Counted from the first letter of the stretch, positions 20,061 to 32,176 are shown. The stretch is 64,000 nucleotides of DNA from Isochrysis galbana (GCA_018136815.1 CM030938.1:718128-782127), one strand, 5' to 3'. The notes: generated from the letters alone by a model not told the origin. Made by a program: numbers and translations.

Positions 20061-20141
20061 CATGTTAAACTCAGTAGAATCGTCTCTAAACACAGCAAAA
20101 ACAGCCTGTTTTTGGCCATGGAAGAAACACAGTGAAACACA

Positions 20142-20176
20142 GTGGGAAACACGGGGGGGGGGGGGGGGGGGGGGGC
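20142..20176. repeat. Poly-G tract
   Basis: A nearly pure G-run of about 30 bases just after AACACGG. From here to 20690 the DNA is C-rich, contains a (CCG)n run near 20300, and shows no other gene. Confidence 0.9.
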
Positions 20177-20688
20177 GAACGTGCGCCCCGCCCTGCCCCC
20201 CTGACGCGCCCCCCCATGATCAACCCGAAACCTGACCGCGCCTCCCGCTCTGCCCGCGGCACCGCCTCACCGCCTCCGACCGCCCAGACGTGCCATCACC
20301 GCCGCCGCCGCCGCCGCCGCACCACGCACTTGAGAGCTCCTCAGCGCCCCTGGGACAGGGAGCGGTACCCCTCGTTGCCAAAATTCTGACATTGGTAAAG
20401 TCTGGCGTTCCGCTCTCTTCCCCGCCCCTCCGGGACTCTCAGCCCCCCTCCCCCTGGCGAGGGCGAGATCGCCCCCTCCCGTCCCCTCCGCTCCGCTTCA
20501 TCTCGACACGTCGTGCAAACCCCGCGATATTGGATAAATCGTGCTGTTTAAGTGAATGCCGCGAGCTTGTCGCCCGAACGCGATTCCAGCGAGGAGCCCT
20601 CGTGTATACTGTATTGATATTGAGTTATATCGTATATATATTGAAAAGACAAAGGGCAGAGTTTCCCGCCTTAATTATTTGTCAAGAC

Positions 20689-21636
20689 ATGTCGGAAGCT
20701 CCGCCCTTGGAGGCAGCTCAAGAGGCGACCACACCCGACCACACAGCCACAGGCACGTACGCACCACCAAGCAAGAAGGAGCAAGCATCGCGGGAGGCCG
20801 CCATATCGTCCGTGCTCACGGGACGATTCAGCTCGGTAAGGCAGGCCCTGCAGCAGTCAACGCTCTCCGAGGCGAGCGAGTACTGCACGTACAAAATTTT
20901 GAAAGAGCTGAAGGCCGACCCCGCTGCGCGCGCACTCATCGATATGGACAAGCGTGAGAAGCAGCAGCAGGCCGCCGCAGCCGTCGCAGCGTCGCTCACG
21001 GCCGCTCTGATCGAAAACGAGGAGGCAGTGACCTACGAATCGCTACCGATTCTCGAGAAAATCCAGGTCTACCCACGCGAAACGACCGCCGAGAACTACA
21101 CCACGCCATGCCTCATCAACTCGATGGAGCAGATGGGGATAGACGGAGGCATCATCGAAAGTGTGAAGCGCCGCTTCATGCGCTCGCGTGTGTCTCGCTG
21201 CAAGGTGAAGGAGCTCCTTGAAGGCGAGAAAGAAATTCAATTACAAATTCGGACGCTGGGCGATATGAACCTGCCGGTCGACCCTGGCCGAAAAAATTTT
21301 TTTTGCCGGATCTGGACTCGGCCGGCTGGCGGATGCCGGCTGGGCACACCTCCGTCTGGCGGATGCCGGCTGGAACCATCGGAGGGCCAAATCTGGCCTC
21401 TGCCGGGTGGCGGATGCCAGCTGGACCCATCGGAGGGCCAACCCCACAAAATCCCCCACATCATCTATTCATCACGCCTCCGCCTGAGCCTGAGCTCGCT
21501 CGCCCCCGCCCCTCCCCTTCCCCGCCTTTTGCGATGCTCTCGCCGCCCGGACACAGGCTCTCGCATCGGGGGGGGTGTTGCGGGTAAGGAAGGGGCCTTG
21601 TATGTACACTTGCCTCTTCCTATACGCCCCGATTAG
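20689..21636 (+). CDS. Hypothetical protein
   Basis: The Met at 20689 (MSEAPPLEAAQEATT) is the most likely start. The region to about 21285 looks coding: charged helices (SVLTGRFSSVRQALQQSTLS, DMDKREKQQQAAAAVAASLT), then a basic part (RRFMRSRVSRCKVKELLEGE). From about 21300 it runs into a minisatellite of 'GGCGGATGCCGGCTGG' units, and the frame there is probably not protein or is a fused repeat. A real 3' exon boundary may lie near 21285. No family is recognised; a transposon-encoded protein is possible. Confidence 0.45.
   Translation: MSEAPPLEAAQEATTPDHTATGTYAPPSKKEQASREAAISSVLTGRFSSVRQALQQSTLSEASEYCTYKILKELKADPAARALIDMDKREKQQQAAAAVAASLTAALIENEEAVTYESLPILEKIQVYPRETTAENYTTPCLINSMEQMGIDGGIIESVKRRFMRSRVSRCKVKELLEGEKEIQLQIRTLGDMNLPVDPGRKNFFCRIWTRPAGGCRLGTPPSGGCRLEPSEGQIWPLPGGGCQLDPSEGQPHKIPHIIYSSRLRLSLSSLAPAPPLPRLLRCSRRPDTGSRIGGGVAGKEGALYVHLPLPIRPD
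21319..21450. repeat. Minisatellite, GGCGGATGCCGGCTGG units
   Basis: Three imperfect units of 'TGGCGGATGCC(G/A)(G/A)CTGG' alternate with 'CCATCGGAGGGCCAA'. The array sits at the end of the hypothetical ORF. The following 21450-22980 is C-rich to mixed DNA with no recognised gene. Part of it (22560-22640) resembles 31745-31800 ('CCGGCCCATAGT.GGTG') and is a dispersed repeat. Confidence 0.6.
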
Positions 21637-22983
21637 GTTCCTCCGCGCGATTCCCCTCGTCCGTCGTGCCCCGACCCCCTCCCCCTCGCGCCATCTCGAT
21701 CGGCCCCCCCGCGGAAGCCCCTTCCCCTCTCTTCCCCCCCGAGTGCTCCCTTGAGTTTCCACCCCCTTTCCCGTCTACTATTTTCCCGCGCGCCCCCCCC
21801 CCCTTTGCGCGCGTGACGTTTTCCCCCGTGTCCTCCGAACGCTCTGCGCCATCGCCCGATCGCCCCTCGTGCCCCTCCCGTCTGCTCCTGTCCTCGCCCT
21901 CGTGCCACAGTGCTCCGTGATGACCGAGAGTGCACCCACGCCGTCCGACTTGTCCCCGCGTGCTACCTCAGTCCCTCTTCGCCCACCCTCCATGCCCCTT
22001 GTGGGTCAGACTTCTCATGTTATGTCTCATCTCTCTCTCACACCAAGCCACTCCACAGCCACAGCTCCACTTAGCTCACCACACATGTCGCGCCATCTCG
22101 TGAAGTGTATGAGCGCTCCCTACAGTGAGTGAGTGGGAGACGAAGGAACAGAGGCAGCTCAGCAGAGGGATGGTGGGCGGTGGGCGAGGGCGTCGAGAAC
22201 TGCTCACCGGCCACGGCAGTGGTCCGGCAGTGGTCCAAGATAATGTGCCACCATGGCCTCGCGACTCCCTCTCCCTCCCGGTCCACCAGAGCCCCTACTC
22301 CTCTCGCCTCGCGCTATTGTCAGACTTGTGTACAGCCATTTTGGGCCCGCTCCACCTGTTGCGACGGTCGTGTGAGAACGACGCGTGCGCGACGGGGCAA
22401 CGCTGGCAGGGCAGTGTGCCTGCGGTTCTGTCTCACCCGTGGGAGCCCTGCGGCAGCCCGCATAGTGGCTAGGCCAGCAGATGGGACGGATGCAGCCCAA
22501 TGAAAGCGGGAGTCCTGCCGGCACATCCCAAAAATAGAACGTCAAACTTTTGGCAACGAGGGGTAGTAGAAACCTGGCCCATAGTAGGTGTATTTATAGA
22601 GTATAGTATACGTATAGCCCCGAGTCTTAGATTTTTTTAGCAGCATATGAGCCTGAACCTCCAAGAGTCTTTTAGTCGCTGGGTCGACCACCCGTGAAAA
22701 CATAAGTACAACACCACCGCCCTCCACACTAAAGCGACTCGAAAGAAAACTCTCCGCTCGGCAAAGACAACGCGGCCCTTTGCTACGAAAATCGACAGCT
22801 AAGCACAAGCAAAAGCCGCCAACCTGAAGAAGGAGAGTCTGCAGGGAACACCGCTCTTGATGAGGCCCCAACACAGAGCAGCTCTGACTTGGCCGTATCA
22901 GCTTCGCTCGTACGGGTAAGGACCGTTTTAGTACACGCACCATGGATCACATGGGATTTAGTACCACGCGCCATGGCCCGCAC

Positions 22984-23875
22984 TCACAGCGAACAAGACT
23001 GTGGGTCGGGAATGACATTCATGTCTCCGTTCGGATCCGGCAAGTAGGAGTGGTTGTAGTTGTCGTGCAATATATTCACATAGCGGCAGCGGTCCTCCCC
23101 CATCCATGCAAGCATTTCATTGAAATGGGAAACTGTGAAGTTCTCGAGTGGCATCCAAAAACTTCGCCAAGAATCACCTCGGCCCCTCCACTCCACGTGC
23201 TTCTTCCAGGCGGTGGTTTGCATCTTCAGTTCCTGGAGTTCTTTCTCTTGAGCTATGGCATCATTGATCCACCCCAGCTTGGCCCAACTCTCCGACAATG
23301 CAGTCATGTCTGATCGCACATTGAAGATGAACCGTCCGCAAGGAAAGAGCATCGTTGCGAAGTCCAGGAGGAGCAGCGCGTGATCTCGCCCCGGATACGC
23401 AGAGGCCAAATCCGGCGCGATGTCCATCCAACGAATCTCCTTAAAACCGATGATTTTCCGATCTCCATGGTGTTTGTCTGTCGTCACTGCACTTGTCTCA
23501 TAACTGGCACGAATGGTGTCCTCAACGAATCGTTGTAGGTCGCACAATAGATTGTTCGGCGAGATTGCCTTCCGCATGAAGGGGCCCTGGAAGTAGGGTT
23601 GCAACGAGGCCGTACGCCACGGGCGTAGCGCGTCCGCGAGAAGGTTGCAGTCTTCTCCTCGCAGCTCTATGGCTGGGTGCGCATTAAGCATATTGAGCAA
23701 GGTGGTTGAGCCGGTCCTTCCGCCGAGCGAGACCACAAAAAGCCACCTGCGCTCGCACAGATCGCATCTCGTGGCAGCGAGGTCGTCATGCGGAGTCGGT
23801 CCCCATACATGAGGCCTGAAGTCGTGGCCCACGCTCGGCCACTCTGCCGGCAGAGGGCAAGTGGATGGACACCAG
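22984..23875 (-). CDS. Sulfotransferase (P-loop, PAPS-dependent), 3' exon
   Basis: The protein-like part starts after a CTGTCTAG acceptor at 23875. It reads FVVSLGGRTGSTTLLNMLNA, the 5'-phosphosulfate binding loop (GRTGSTT), then HPAIELRGE and, further on, FIFNVRSDMTALSESWAKLG, matching the 3'-phosphate block of sulfotransferases. It ends SYLPDPNGD...PQSCSL. Sulfotransferases of this type move sulfate from PAPS to a carbohydrate or protein acceptor, usually in the Golgi. The upstream exon with the membrane anchor is not found. The open frame continues into C-rich minisatellite DNA, which I do not regard as coding. Confidence 0.75.
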
Positions 23876-24039
23876 CTAGACAGCATCGTGAGCAAGCGCG
23901 AGCAGCTGGTTGGTGGTCGGCCTGCAGGCAAGGCGCGGCCTGTGCCACTGGAGCGCCGAGCAGCTCGAGGAGAGGCTCGAGGCGCAGGGCAGCGTCCTCC
24001 AACCCCCAACCCCACCCCCTCCCCACCCAAATCCTCCGA

Positions 24040-24905
24040 GGGCCGTCGTCCAAAGAGGGAGCCCCTCGGCCCCCCCCCCCCCCCCTTGCCCGGCGGCCGG
24101 AGAGCTCTCCCTCTCTCCCCCTTTTGCCGCGCGCGGCTCTCTCTCTTCTCTCTCTTTCTCCCAAGTCCCTCGAATTCCCCTTTCCCGCCCTTCCCCCGCC
24201 CCGCCCCCCCGCCCCCCTTCCCCCGCCCCGCCCCCCCCCCCCGCCCCCCCTTCCGCCTCGACGAGATCGCATTGCGACCGACCGCCGGAGAGCCGCCGGG
24301 ACCATCCCCCCCCCCTCCCCCCCGCGTCCCCCCCCCCCCGCCCCTCCCCCCGCGCGTCCCCCCCCGCGCGCCCCTCTCCCCCCCCGCGCGGACGCGTCCG
24401 CATTGCGACCCCCCCCTTCCCCGGACCCCCCCCCCCGGCCCCCCCCCGCCCCTCCCCCCCGCGCGTCCCCCCCGCGCGCCCCTCTCCCCCCCCGCGCGGA
24501 CGCGTCCGCATTGCGACCCCCCCCTTCCCCGGACCCCCCCCCCGGCCCCCCCCCCGCCCCCCCCCGCGCCCCCCCGCGCGCGCCCCCCCGCCCCCCCGCG
24601 CGGACGCGTCCGCATTGCCAACCTCCCCCCCCCCCTCCCGCCCCCGTTCCCGTGGACCGACCGCAGGAGAAGTCGCCCCCCCCCCCCGCGCGCCCCCCGC
24701 CCCGGGACCCCCCCCCTCCCCTCCCCCCGCGCGGACGCGTCCGCATTGCGACCCCCTCGTCGAGATCCACGCTGATGGGGGCGTCCCCCCCGCGCCCCCC
24801 GCGCCCCCCCCCCCGCGCGTGCCCCCCCCCCCCCCCCGCCTCCCCCCGCGCGCCCCCCCCCCCGCGCCCCCCCCGCGCGCCCTCGGAGGCACCGCCACCA
24901 TCACC
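24040..24905. repeat. Poly-C minisatellite with palindromic GCGGACGCGTCCGC units
   Basis: Long C-runs alternate with four copies of 'CGCGCGGACGCGTCCGCATTGC' spaced about 100-130 bp apart (near 24385, 24496, 24598 and 24728). The unit's centre is a perfect palindrome. The reading frames of several hundred codons here on both strands are artefacts of the C/G bias. Confidence 0.9.
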
Positions 24906-25985
24906 ACCCTAGTACTACTAGTATACTCATCGCACCTCCCTCCTCTCCCCGCCCTCTCTCTACTCTCTACTGTGGCAGGGGTAGGCGAACTCGGACGACG
25001 CCGTCGCAGAGAGGTGGCGCATCTCTCTCTCTACGATCTACTGTGTTCACGTGACGTCTGGCCCCTGGGGGGCGGTCGACTTACGCTCAGAACGAGAGTG
25101 AGAAGCGCGACTGACCTAGATACTAGATAGTAGATAGATGGATGTGGAAAACAGCAAAACAGCGGGTGACGGGTGAGGGTGAGGTCAAGAAGCACGGTGA
25201 AGACCGAAGACCGCTGTTTTTAGGAATCCAAACCCACATGTTACATGTGAAACACAGCCAAACCCAAACTCAAACCGAGAAAATACATTATGCCTTTGCC
25301 TTTGGCCGTCGAAACGCAATAAAAAGCAGTGAAAAAGAAAAAGCGAACAGCAGAGAGCACAGCGCAGAGCACGTCGTCGCCGTTCCCGATCTTGAATGAG
25401 CAGCCAACAATTACAGTAACAATAACAGCAATAACAAAGTTCGAGTAGTCGCGAATTTCGAGATCACAAAATCTGCAAACATGACACTGCTGAAATGGCC
25501 ATTTGAAATGGAAATGGTCTGCGCAAAAGGCAGCATTATTTTTATTTTACATGGTCCCCCCATATCTACCTGCCTCCCCCCCCCTTGGCGACCCCTCCCC
25601 CCCCCCACACCAAACCCGCTGACGTCGATGTGACCGCGGCATCGGTCGGTAGCAAAAACAAAGCGAACCTGGGGCTGATAGCGTCGCGGCCTCTGGCGAT
25701 GTCAATCAACGTCAACGTGCCGCCCACAGAGCGGCAGTCCCGCAGTAGCTTGTAGCCACAGCATCGTCTCAAGATCTTTTTCTTACTATTACCGTACCGA
25801 GCTGTAGAAGGCAGAATCTTCAGATGTTTTTAAGCAAGTAGCACGTGGCATTCAGTAATCGGTATCTCTTGCTCTTGACATTGGCATGCTAATGCTGACG
25901 CGATTGCACGTTTGAGTGCAGCGGGACGTGAAGTGTGAAGTGTGCTGAATAGGGAGAAGTGATAGAGCTACACTAGCTATAGATA
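24906..25985. other. No gene recognised
   Basis: Mixed DNA with short ORFs on both strands. An AT-richer stretch (25200-25350) holds AAACCCAAACTCAAACC-type repeats. I see no domain, RNA gene or terminal repeats. Confidence 0.4.
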
Positions 25986-27621
25986 CTAGACCTCTGATTG
26001 TCGTTGACCAAGATGGTTTGACTCTTCGCCGTGGTGTCTAGAAGCTGCCATTGATCCATCAAGTACCGGGGTGGAGTCGGGGAGGGCTTGGCGCAATTTC
26101 AAAACTACTGGGCAATGGTCCGATCCAAAGAATTGCACTCGCTCGGTACCATACCCCAGAATCTCGCAGCTGAGTAGGCGTGGCTTCAGCTCGTGGCTCA
26201 GGCAGAAGTAGTCAAGCCGCTGCGCCTGGGAAGAGGGGTCGCATCGATGTCATGGTGCGGAGCAATGAGGGATTCGACCCACACGCTTGGCGGTACAAGG
26301 CTAGCCATGCGAGTGTAGCAGTGACCACGGTGATTGACTCACGTAGACACAGCAGTGGTGGGGATGCACAGCACAGTGGCGGGGATGTGTCGCCTTCGCA
26401 TACCTTGCCTTCGAACCGGGCTGGTTGGTGGCGCCCCGGTGTCCTCGTGGTACCTCGCCACGTGAATGCATTCTCACTCCGATGAGGTGGAGGCGCTCCG
26501 GCTTGAATCGGAGACGGATGAAGTTCACGCCATGCGTCAAACAGGCCGACAGAATGAAGAATCTGGCCAAATCGATCGCGCTCGTTGTCCGAAAAACCGG
26601 GGATACCACGATCGCCTTGCGGTGTCACACGGTGATACTCCTCACGAGATGCAAATTCCGAATCCCCCCACCGAGAACGGAAGAAATCTTCATCGGTCGA
26701 GTCATCCGGTGTATGTGCCACATTGAGATCTCCGCACCACACGAATGGTACATTCGGGGCCATCTCACGACGAGCCAGGAGAAAGCCCAGGAGTTCCTCG
26801 TCCCACTCGCGGCGCTTTCTCACACCCTCGGGCTTCCAGGATCGATTCGGTACATACGTGTGTAAGACATCGAGGCCATCAAATCTCGCGAACTGAAAGC
26901 GGCCATCAGGATGATGAAAATTTTGAAGGGGAGGTGCTGGGTGATGGGCACCTGACGATGGACATGAGCCCGTCCCCTCGGACAGATTTGAGCCGGCCCC
27001 CTCCGTGCCGGATTCAGGATTCTCGATGTTCACATCACTTGCATGCGCGCGAAGGGCTGACATCGCAGACTCAACCGACGAGAATACGTCTGGGCGCCCA
27101 AGGGCCCGCTTGACCAACAGCAGGGTGCCAGCATGCCGCGAATTCGCAAGTGAAAAGAAAGCCCTATACCCTGCGGTGGGCGCGCATCCGAGCGGGCAGC
27201 TCAGTGCAGCAGAGACTCGTGAGGTGGGTGGACTCTTGTAGCGCCGAGGCTGGAGCAGGTGGCAGCGGACCGGGCGGGGCGGCCTCGTCTCACCGTCGAA
27301 GGGCGGGCGGTTGAGCACTTTGTCAAGCTTGACACTCTCGTCCTGTGCTGGCCTTCCGCGCACTCTCGGCTCCCTGGAGTCCATCTTTGCCGTCGGGTTG
27401 CTGCAGAAGGCGCGGACCCTCGCCTCCTGCACCGCGATCAGGTCGGGGCTCTGCTCCGAGACGAGCCTACCGAAGGAGACGAGCTGGTCGGCCTCGATTC
27501 GTGCCATCAGCCCATTGGCGTTCCAGCTCACCAGAATGCTGGGTGACCGCGCGCGCTCCTTCGCCCGTGACGATGGAGGGCTGCCCGAGGCCTTGCGCTT
27601 GCCGAGAAGGAAGCGATCCAT
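25986..27621 (-). CDS. AP endonuclease, ExoIII/APE1 family
   Basis: Two exons, 26404-27621 and 25986-26225, with a phase-0 intron of 178 nt (GTATGC...TTCCCAG), giving about 485 aa. The catalytic blocks of the endonuclease/exonuclease/phosphatase fold appear in order: SWNANGL, LIAVQEAR, YVPN, WCGDLNVAHT, PGFSDNERDRF, FTWRG, RLDYFCLS, and GSDHCPVVL. These match the metal and phosphate ligands of APE1-type base-excision-repair nucleases. The N-terminus (MDRFLLGKRKASGSPPS) is basic and looks like a nuclear localisation signal. Long insertions rich in Pro/Arg lie between the second and third blocks. The function, incision at abasic sites, is inferred from the family. Confidence 0.88.
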
Positions 27622-27659
27622 CGCGCGCGCAGGTTCATCTTCTCTGGTCCATCTAACAT

Positions 27660-27850
27660 TATAATACTCTATAGAGTAGTTAGACTGTTCTAGTGGTTCT
27701 TCATCTAGTCCATCGAACGATCATCGAAATCTAATACTATTGGACTGTCCTGGTGGTTCATCTATCTAGTCCATCAGTCCATCTAATGCTTGGAAGACTG
27801 TTCTGGTGGCTCATCTAGTCATCTAATATACTAATATTAGTAGAGAGACG
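27660..27850. repeat. Minisatellite upstream of the AP endonuclease gene
   Basis: Three imperfect units of about 60 bp share 'GACTGT(T/C)CT(A/G)GTGG(T/C)TCATCTAGTCCATC'. They lie just 5' of the start codon on the minus-strand gene. Confidence 0.7.
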
Positions 27851-27865
27851 AATCTTGTGATTGGT

Positions 27866-28480
27866 CGCCATGGAGGGGGGCCTCGCGCCTCGCGCCCCCC
27901 CCACTCCCACTCTCCACTCTCTCGACCCCCCTCATGGGGGGGCGAGAACCATCCAGCCCCCCTGCGCTGCCTCTTGCCTCTTGGCATGCAGAGGGGACTC
28001 ACCCAGACTGCCCAGACTCTCCCACAGAGCTGCGCACAGATCGCACGCCCTGGCCCGCGCTGGCTAGCCTGTCGCCTGTCGCTCCGACGCTCCGACCAAC
28101 CCCTCCTCCCCCTGGACCCCCCTGATCAGGAGCCCCCAGCCAGCTCCAGTCGACAGTCGACCGTCAGGGGCGCGAGAGCCAGCGAGGGAGAGGCAGGAGG
28201 CAGGAGGGGACAGGGCCAAGCCCCAGCCTCACCTCCCCCTGAGCTGTGCTCCCAGGCCCTTGCGATGCCACCTAGGGACCCTGAAGGTGGGTACGTCGCA
28301 GGCGCGCGCCATGGGCCAGAGCGCCGCAGGCCGTAGGGAAGAGAGGAGGAAGAGGCAAGAGGGAGGGGAGGCAGGAGCGGCAGCTCTCCCCTCCGGCATA
28401 ACGTGTCTTCTTGCCTTGTTTAGGTAAAGGAGACCGGGGGCGCCAGAGCGCCAGAGCCAGGAAGAGAGGGCTGCGGCTCG
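27866..28480 (+). mobile_element. Diverged copy of the short retroelement family
   Basis: Begins GATTGGTCGCCATGGAGG, matching the 5' end of the LINE derivative (ACTTGGTCGCAATGGAGC), and continues with the 'CATGGGGGGGCGAGAACCATCC...' body seen at 6744-7180. The right end is not clear and no target duplication was found. Confidence 0.55.
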
Positions 28481-28489
28481 CCGCGGCCA

Positions 28490-30300
28490 TACTTGCTATG
28501 GCGAGAGAGTTTAGCGCTCTTGGCCCCTAGTTTCACGAGTAGCGCCCCCCCCCCCGCCCGGTTGTTTTGTTGTTTTACCCGAAAGGGGTTTTCCCCCAGC
28601 GTGGCCTCGAGGAGAGAGGGCGCGCTAGCGCTGGGGTGCGCAGGGTCGGTGCGTGCAGTGAAGGGGGGACAAATATCGAGGGGTGCCCCCTCCCCCCGGT
28701 ATCACTCGGACACCTGGCTCGTCAGGCATGGCGGGATTCGGGGACTGAAAAGTTGTGTCCAATTAGCTAGTGGGGTTGGGGTTGACTAGGATATGACATA
28801 AATTAATTTGTTCATTTACTTACTAATACTATTAGATTGTTCGAGTTTTCTTGTCCATGCTTGTTTAAACCTAGGGCCGAGGGGCCCTAGCCTTTGACGG
28901 AAACGACGCCCCTACCCCGCGATGGGGGTATGCGCGGTCGGTGCATGGCTCGTCTATCGAGGTGCCATCAACCCGAAATGCTGCGCCATCCTCGTCGCAG
29001 AAGTAAGTCATCCTCGGGTTGCAATTCGGCGGGTGGTAGAGCTGTTTGGATGCGTACTACCGATACTCCCCCACGGCCGGGAGCGGGTGATTTGGTCTTG
29101 CTGGCGCCCTTCGTTCGCGCCTCTGCCACCGCCATTACCACGATTGGTTTGCATGTGGCGGAGGCTTTGGTTGAGGGCCGCTAGAGGAGCAGCGATAGGG
29201 CGGAGGGCGGACACCTTTGGCCGATGGGATTGCTCGCGGCGATTGCCGAGTCCCCAGTGCCCCAAGTGCCGCAAAGTTGTCTCAAAGGGCAAATGGGTCT
29301 TCAATGTCATATACTACTATGTTTATGTTACCCCCCAAGAGCCAACGGCCCCAATGTTATACATGTTTATGTTACCCCCCAGGATGAGCCAACGGCATCC
29401 GATAGCTATCGGGGAGGCCCAGGAGCTATCGGGGGAAATATTTTGGGGGAGGCGTACCGGCTGGGCTGCCCACCGCTCTCGGTGGCTCCCGGTCCCCTCT
29501 ATTTTTGCTATGAGGGGACGCACCCGTCGTGTGTTTCGTAGTAAATCTAAAAATCAAGAGAGGATACATGAAAGAGCTGCGAAAGGAGGGGCGTGGCGGA
29601 GGGAGGACAGAGAAAGAGAGGTCAAGAAGGCGATAGAGCAACATATGTCAAAAGGGCGAGAGAGCAACTTATAATCGACAGGTACAGGGTATTTCCCGAG
29701 ATGCAGCAAGATCGCGAGATACCGGACGAATAGCGCCCGTCAGAGGAAGCCTCAGCTGCCGTCCTTCTCGATCAGCGGGGAATACCGCCCTTCGAGTGGC
29801 ATGGAGGCCTTCCCATGGGGTTTTCATGTTTAAGCCGTGAGGGCCCATGCCGCCTCGCCAGTGGGGGGAGACGCCGCAGCGGAGGGAAACTGAGGAAGGA
29901 GGAGTCATTATGTAAGGGAATGTTGATTCGTCTGGTGTGACATATATTGAGCATGCGGCTATAGTCGTAGGGCTAAGACTTGCTGTGTCTTAGACTTCTC
30001 TTCGTCCCTAGTCGTGCACAGCAAGTCTGCGAGCAACCTCATTCCGTATTCCCAATTACTTCCACCGCATAAAGTTTCGCCAATATCAACGGCCCTTGCA
30101 TCACGTAGTCTATCACGCAGTATAGGCCGCCTTGCCGGCGGCGATGTCATGCAAACTGCACCTGAAAGATCTTTCACCGCAATATACAGCCCCAGCACAA
30201 CAGAATTCGCCGCCGGCGCCGGTCGAGCCTTTAGGCGGTGTAGGTAAAAGTACTAGTAGTAGTAGAACGTAGTACAAGCTTACAGACAGGAGAGGTGTAG
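28490..30300. other. No firm gene
   Basis: Contains a frame of 250 codons (28922-29674, plus) with a CPKCRK motif and a very basic C-terminus (QERIHERAAKGGAWRREDRE). It lacks a recognisable domain and may be remnant mobile-element sequence. A C-run lies at 28545-28557. Short direct repeats of 'TGTTTATGTTACCCCCCA' occur at 29319 and 29365. Confidence 0.3.
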
Positions 30301-30308
30301 GGTTTGCT

Positions 30309-31271
30309 TCAGAGTTCAGGATGCAAGTGGCGTGCAGCTCGGACAAATGGTCGCTTGAGGCATACGGTAGTAGTGCTATGATTATCATGAATACCCGCCG
30401 AGTCCGCCTCGGTACTTTGCCCATCTGCTTCAAATCTGTTGTGTGAGCGACTCATCATCTGCGGTGGCGAGACGTGGACGCCCATTCGGCGGAGCATACG
30501 GTAATCGGGCATCAGCGTGCCGATGAATCTCGTCAAGACCTTGGTACTCACATTGTAGCACATGTCTGTAGAAGGATATGCTCCACCCATAACATCAGTG
30601 GCGCGGCGTCGATGCCTCAGCGCGCCGGACAAGATATTCATGCCCTGGTGCTCCAAGTCGCCAAGAACAACGTTCCTGTTGGAGAGGTACTTTTCTTGGA
30701 GGCACTGCAACACTTGCAATTTGAAGTGCTCATTCAATCTGGTAGGCGGCATTGCGATTATTGCACTCATGTACCTCTCCATGTCACTCGAGGCAGAAGC
30801 AGACGTGTCAAAGATGGGGATCCATTTCTTCTTGAAGCAGACGCGGCCAGACTTGCAATCGTCGTGGAACTTGTTGCGAAAGGCGCTCATGGCTCGAGAG
30901 AAGGGGTCTCGTACCAGGATTACCACACGCGAGACATCGTCGAGAATCAACTCTTGTGAGATCATTCGATGCCTCAAGTTGAAGAGCGGGGCCTGGATCC
31001 TTGATTGGTAGCGATCGTATCGGAATGGCTCGTTCATCTGCATGCATTCCTGCGATGCGTTTGGCACGTGCACCGGAGACATCGAGCAAGCGCGCGGTGG
31101 CCCGACTTCTGTCCAGCGGAGGTAATCCAACGACTCCGAAATCCCGATCTTCGGTGTGAGGCAGAACAAGATGTTTGCCGTCGCATGCCAGACGAGCTGC
31201 ATGATGAGCCGATGGGTGGTGGGGTTCGGGATCGGCGAGAGAGGGGTTCTTTTGCGTCTTGTCCCTCTCAA
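30309..31271 (-). CDS. Carbohydrate-type sulfotransferase
   Basis: The ORF reads ILFCLTPKIGISESLDYLRW near its start (about residues 34-53), where the 'PKIG' loop stands for the PAPS-binding P-loop of carbohydrate sulfotransferases. Around residues 117-133 it reads VVILVRDPFSRAMSAFRNKF, the classical 3'-phosphate block. An EHF...C..CLQEKYL stretch follows. It looks like a Golgi enzyme whose N-terminal anchor lies in an unidentified upstream exon. It is the second sulfotransferase on this strand within 9 kb and lies next to a GT47 glycosyltransferase gene. Confidence 0.75.
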   Translation of the reverse strand: MRGTRRKRTPLSPIPNPTTHRLIMQLVWHATANILFCLTPKIGISESLDYLRWTEVGPPRACSMSPVHVPNASQECMQMNEPFRYDRYQSRIQAPLFNLRHRMISQELILDDVSRVVILVRDPFSRAMSAFRNKFHDDCKSGRVCFKKKWIPIFDTSASASSDMERYMSAIIAMPPTRLNEHFKLQVLQCLQEKYLSNRNVVLGDLEHQGMNILSGALRHRRRATDVMGGAYPSTDMCYNVSTKVLTRFIGTLMPDYRMLRRMGVHVSPPQMMSRSHNRFEADGQSTEADSAGIHDNHSTTTVCLKRPFVRAARHLHPEL

Positions 31272-32176
31272 GACGATTCCTCCTTTCGAGGAACTCTAAT
31301 GTACCGAGCGCGTATTATTACTGTTCTTCTCGTGGGACAGGCGGTCTCAAAGAGGACTTGGCTATAAGCAGCTGCGAAAGTCCTCCGTGATCCCGATTGG
31401 AAATTGTGAAGGGGACGCCGGGCTTTCGGTCCCCACACAATTAGTAGGTCCCATTGTGTGGGAGAGCCAGGCCCTCTAACTAATAGTAGGCCCCATTTGG
31501 TGAGAGAGGCAGGTGCCCCCCCCCCTTCCTCCTCGGGCTTCAACTATCTTTAAAAAAGATAGAGATAGGGTCAAATAAAGGCAAACAAATCGCATGTTTG
31601 CATAAGTCCGCAGGAAAACAACCGCAGGCAAGCAAGCAAGGCCGCGATGGAGCGTCACGAATTCGAGACGAACAGAACGACCACAAGCCACAAGGGGAAG
31701 GGGCCCGCAGGAGGAGGAAAGAAGGGACGTAGGCGCGATGTCGGCAGGGAGGTAGTAGATACCCGGCCCATAGTTGGTGCATAGCCCCGAAGTTTCAGAT
31801 GTTTTCTTTTCACTTTGCTCTGCTTGCCCTCTGCCACCCATGCATGCATCGCGATAGCCACCACACACCACACCGGCGTAGGAAATACCCATGCGTAGTT
31901 ATCCCGACCCCTCCTCTACATTTACCGTATTGGAAAAGAACGCCCCGTCAAGTTCTGGAAGCGCCAGCCGAGAGATCGGATCTTGAGCAACGCTTCTCAG
32001 TTCTCGGGAAGGGGGGGCGCAAGCGACCGTGCGGGCGGGGACGGCACCTTGTGGAAGATGGGGAGAGAGGGCGGTAGTAAGACCTGCCAGCATTGATGGC
32101 TGATCAAATTACCAGTAGGAGTACCAAAGAAACATGGGCACGACAACGAGGGACCATGGGAGTCGTCCCTGTTCTT
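31272..32176. other. Repeat-rich spacer, no gene
   Basis: Holds a pair of imperfect repeats around 'TAGTAGG(T/C)CCCATT' (31443 and 31483), a C-run (31517-31526) and a stretch (31745-31800) similar to 22560-22640. No supported coding exon. Confidence 0.5.

Noticed and set aside
23876-25130. Very long ORFs on both strands in the poly-C region
   Set aside because: They encode only Pro/Arg/Gly runs, overlap in all frames and follow from base bias. Only the sulfotransferase part below 23875 is protein-like.
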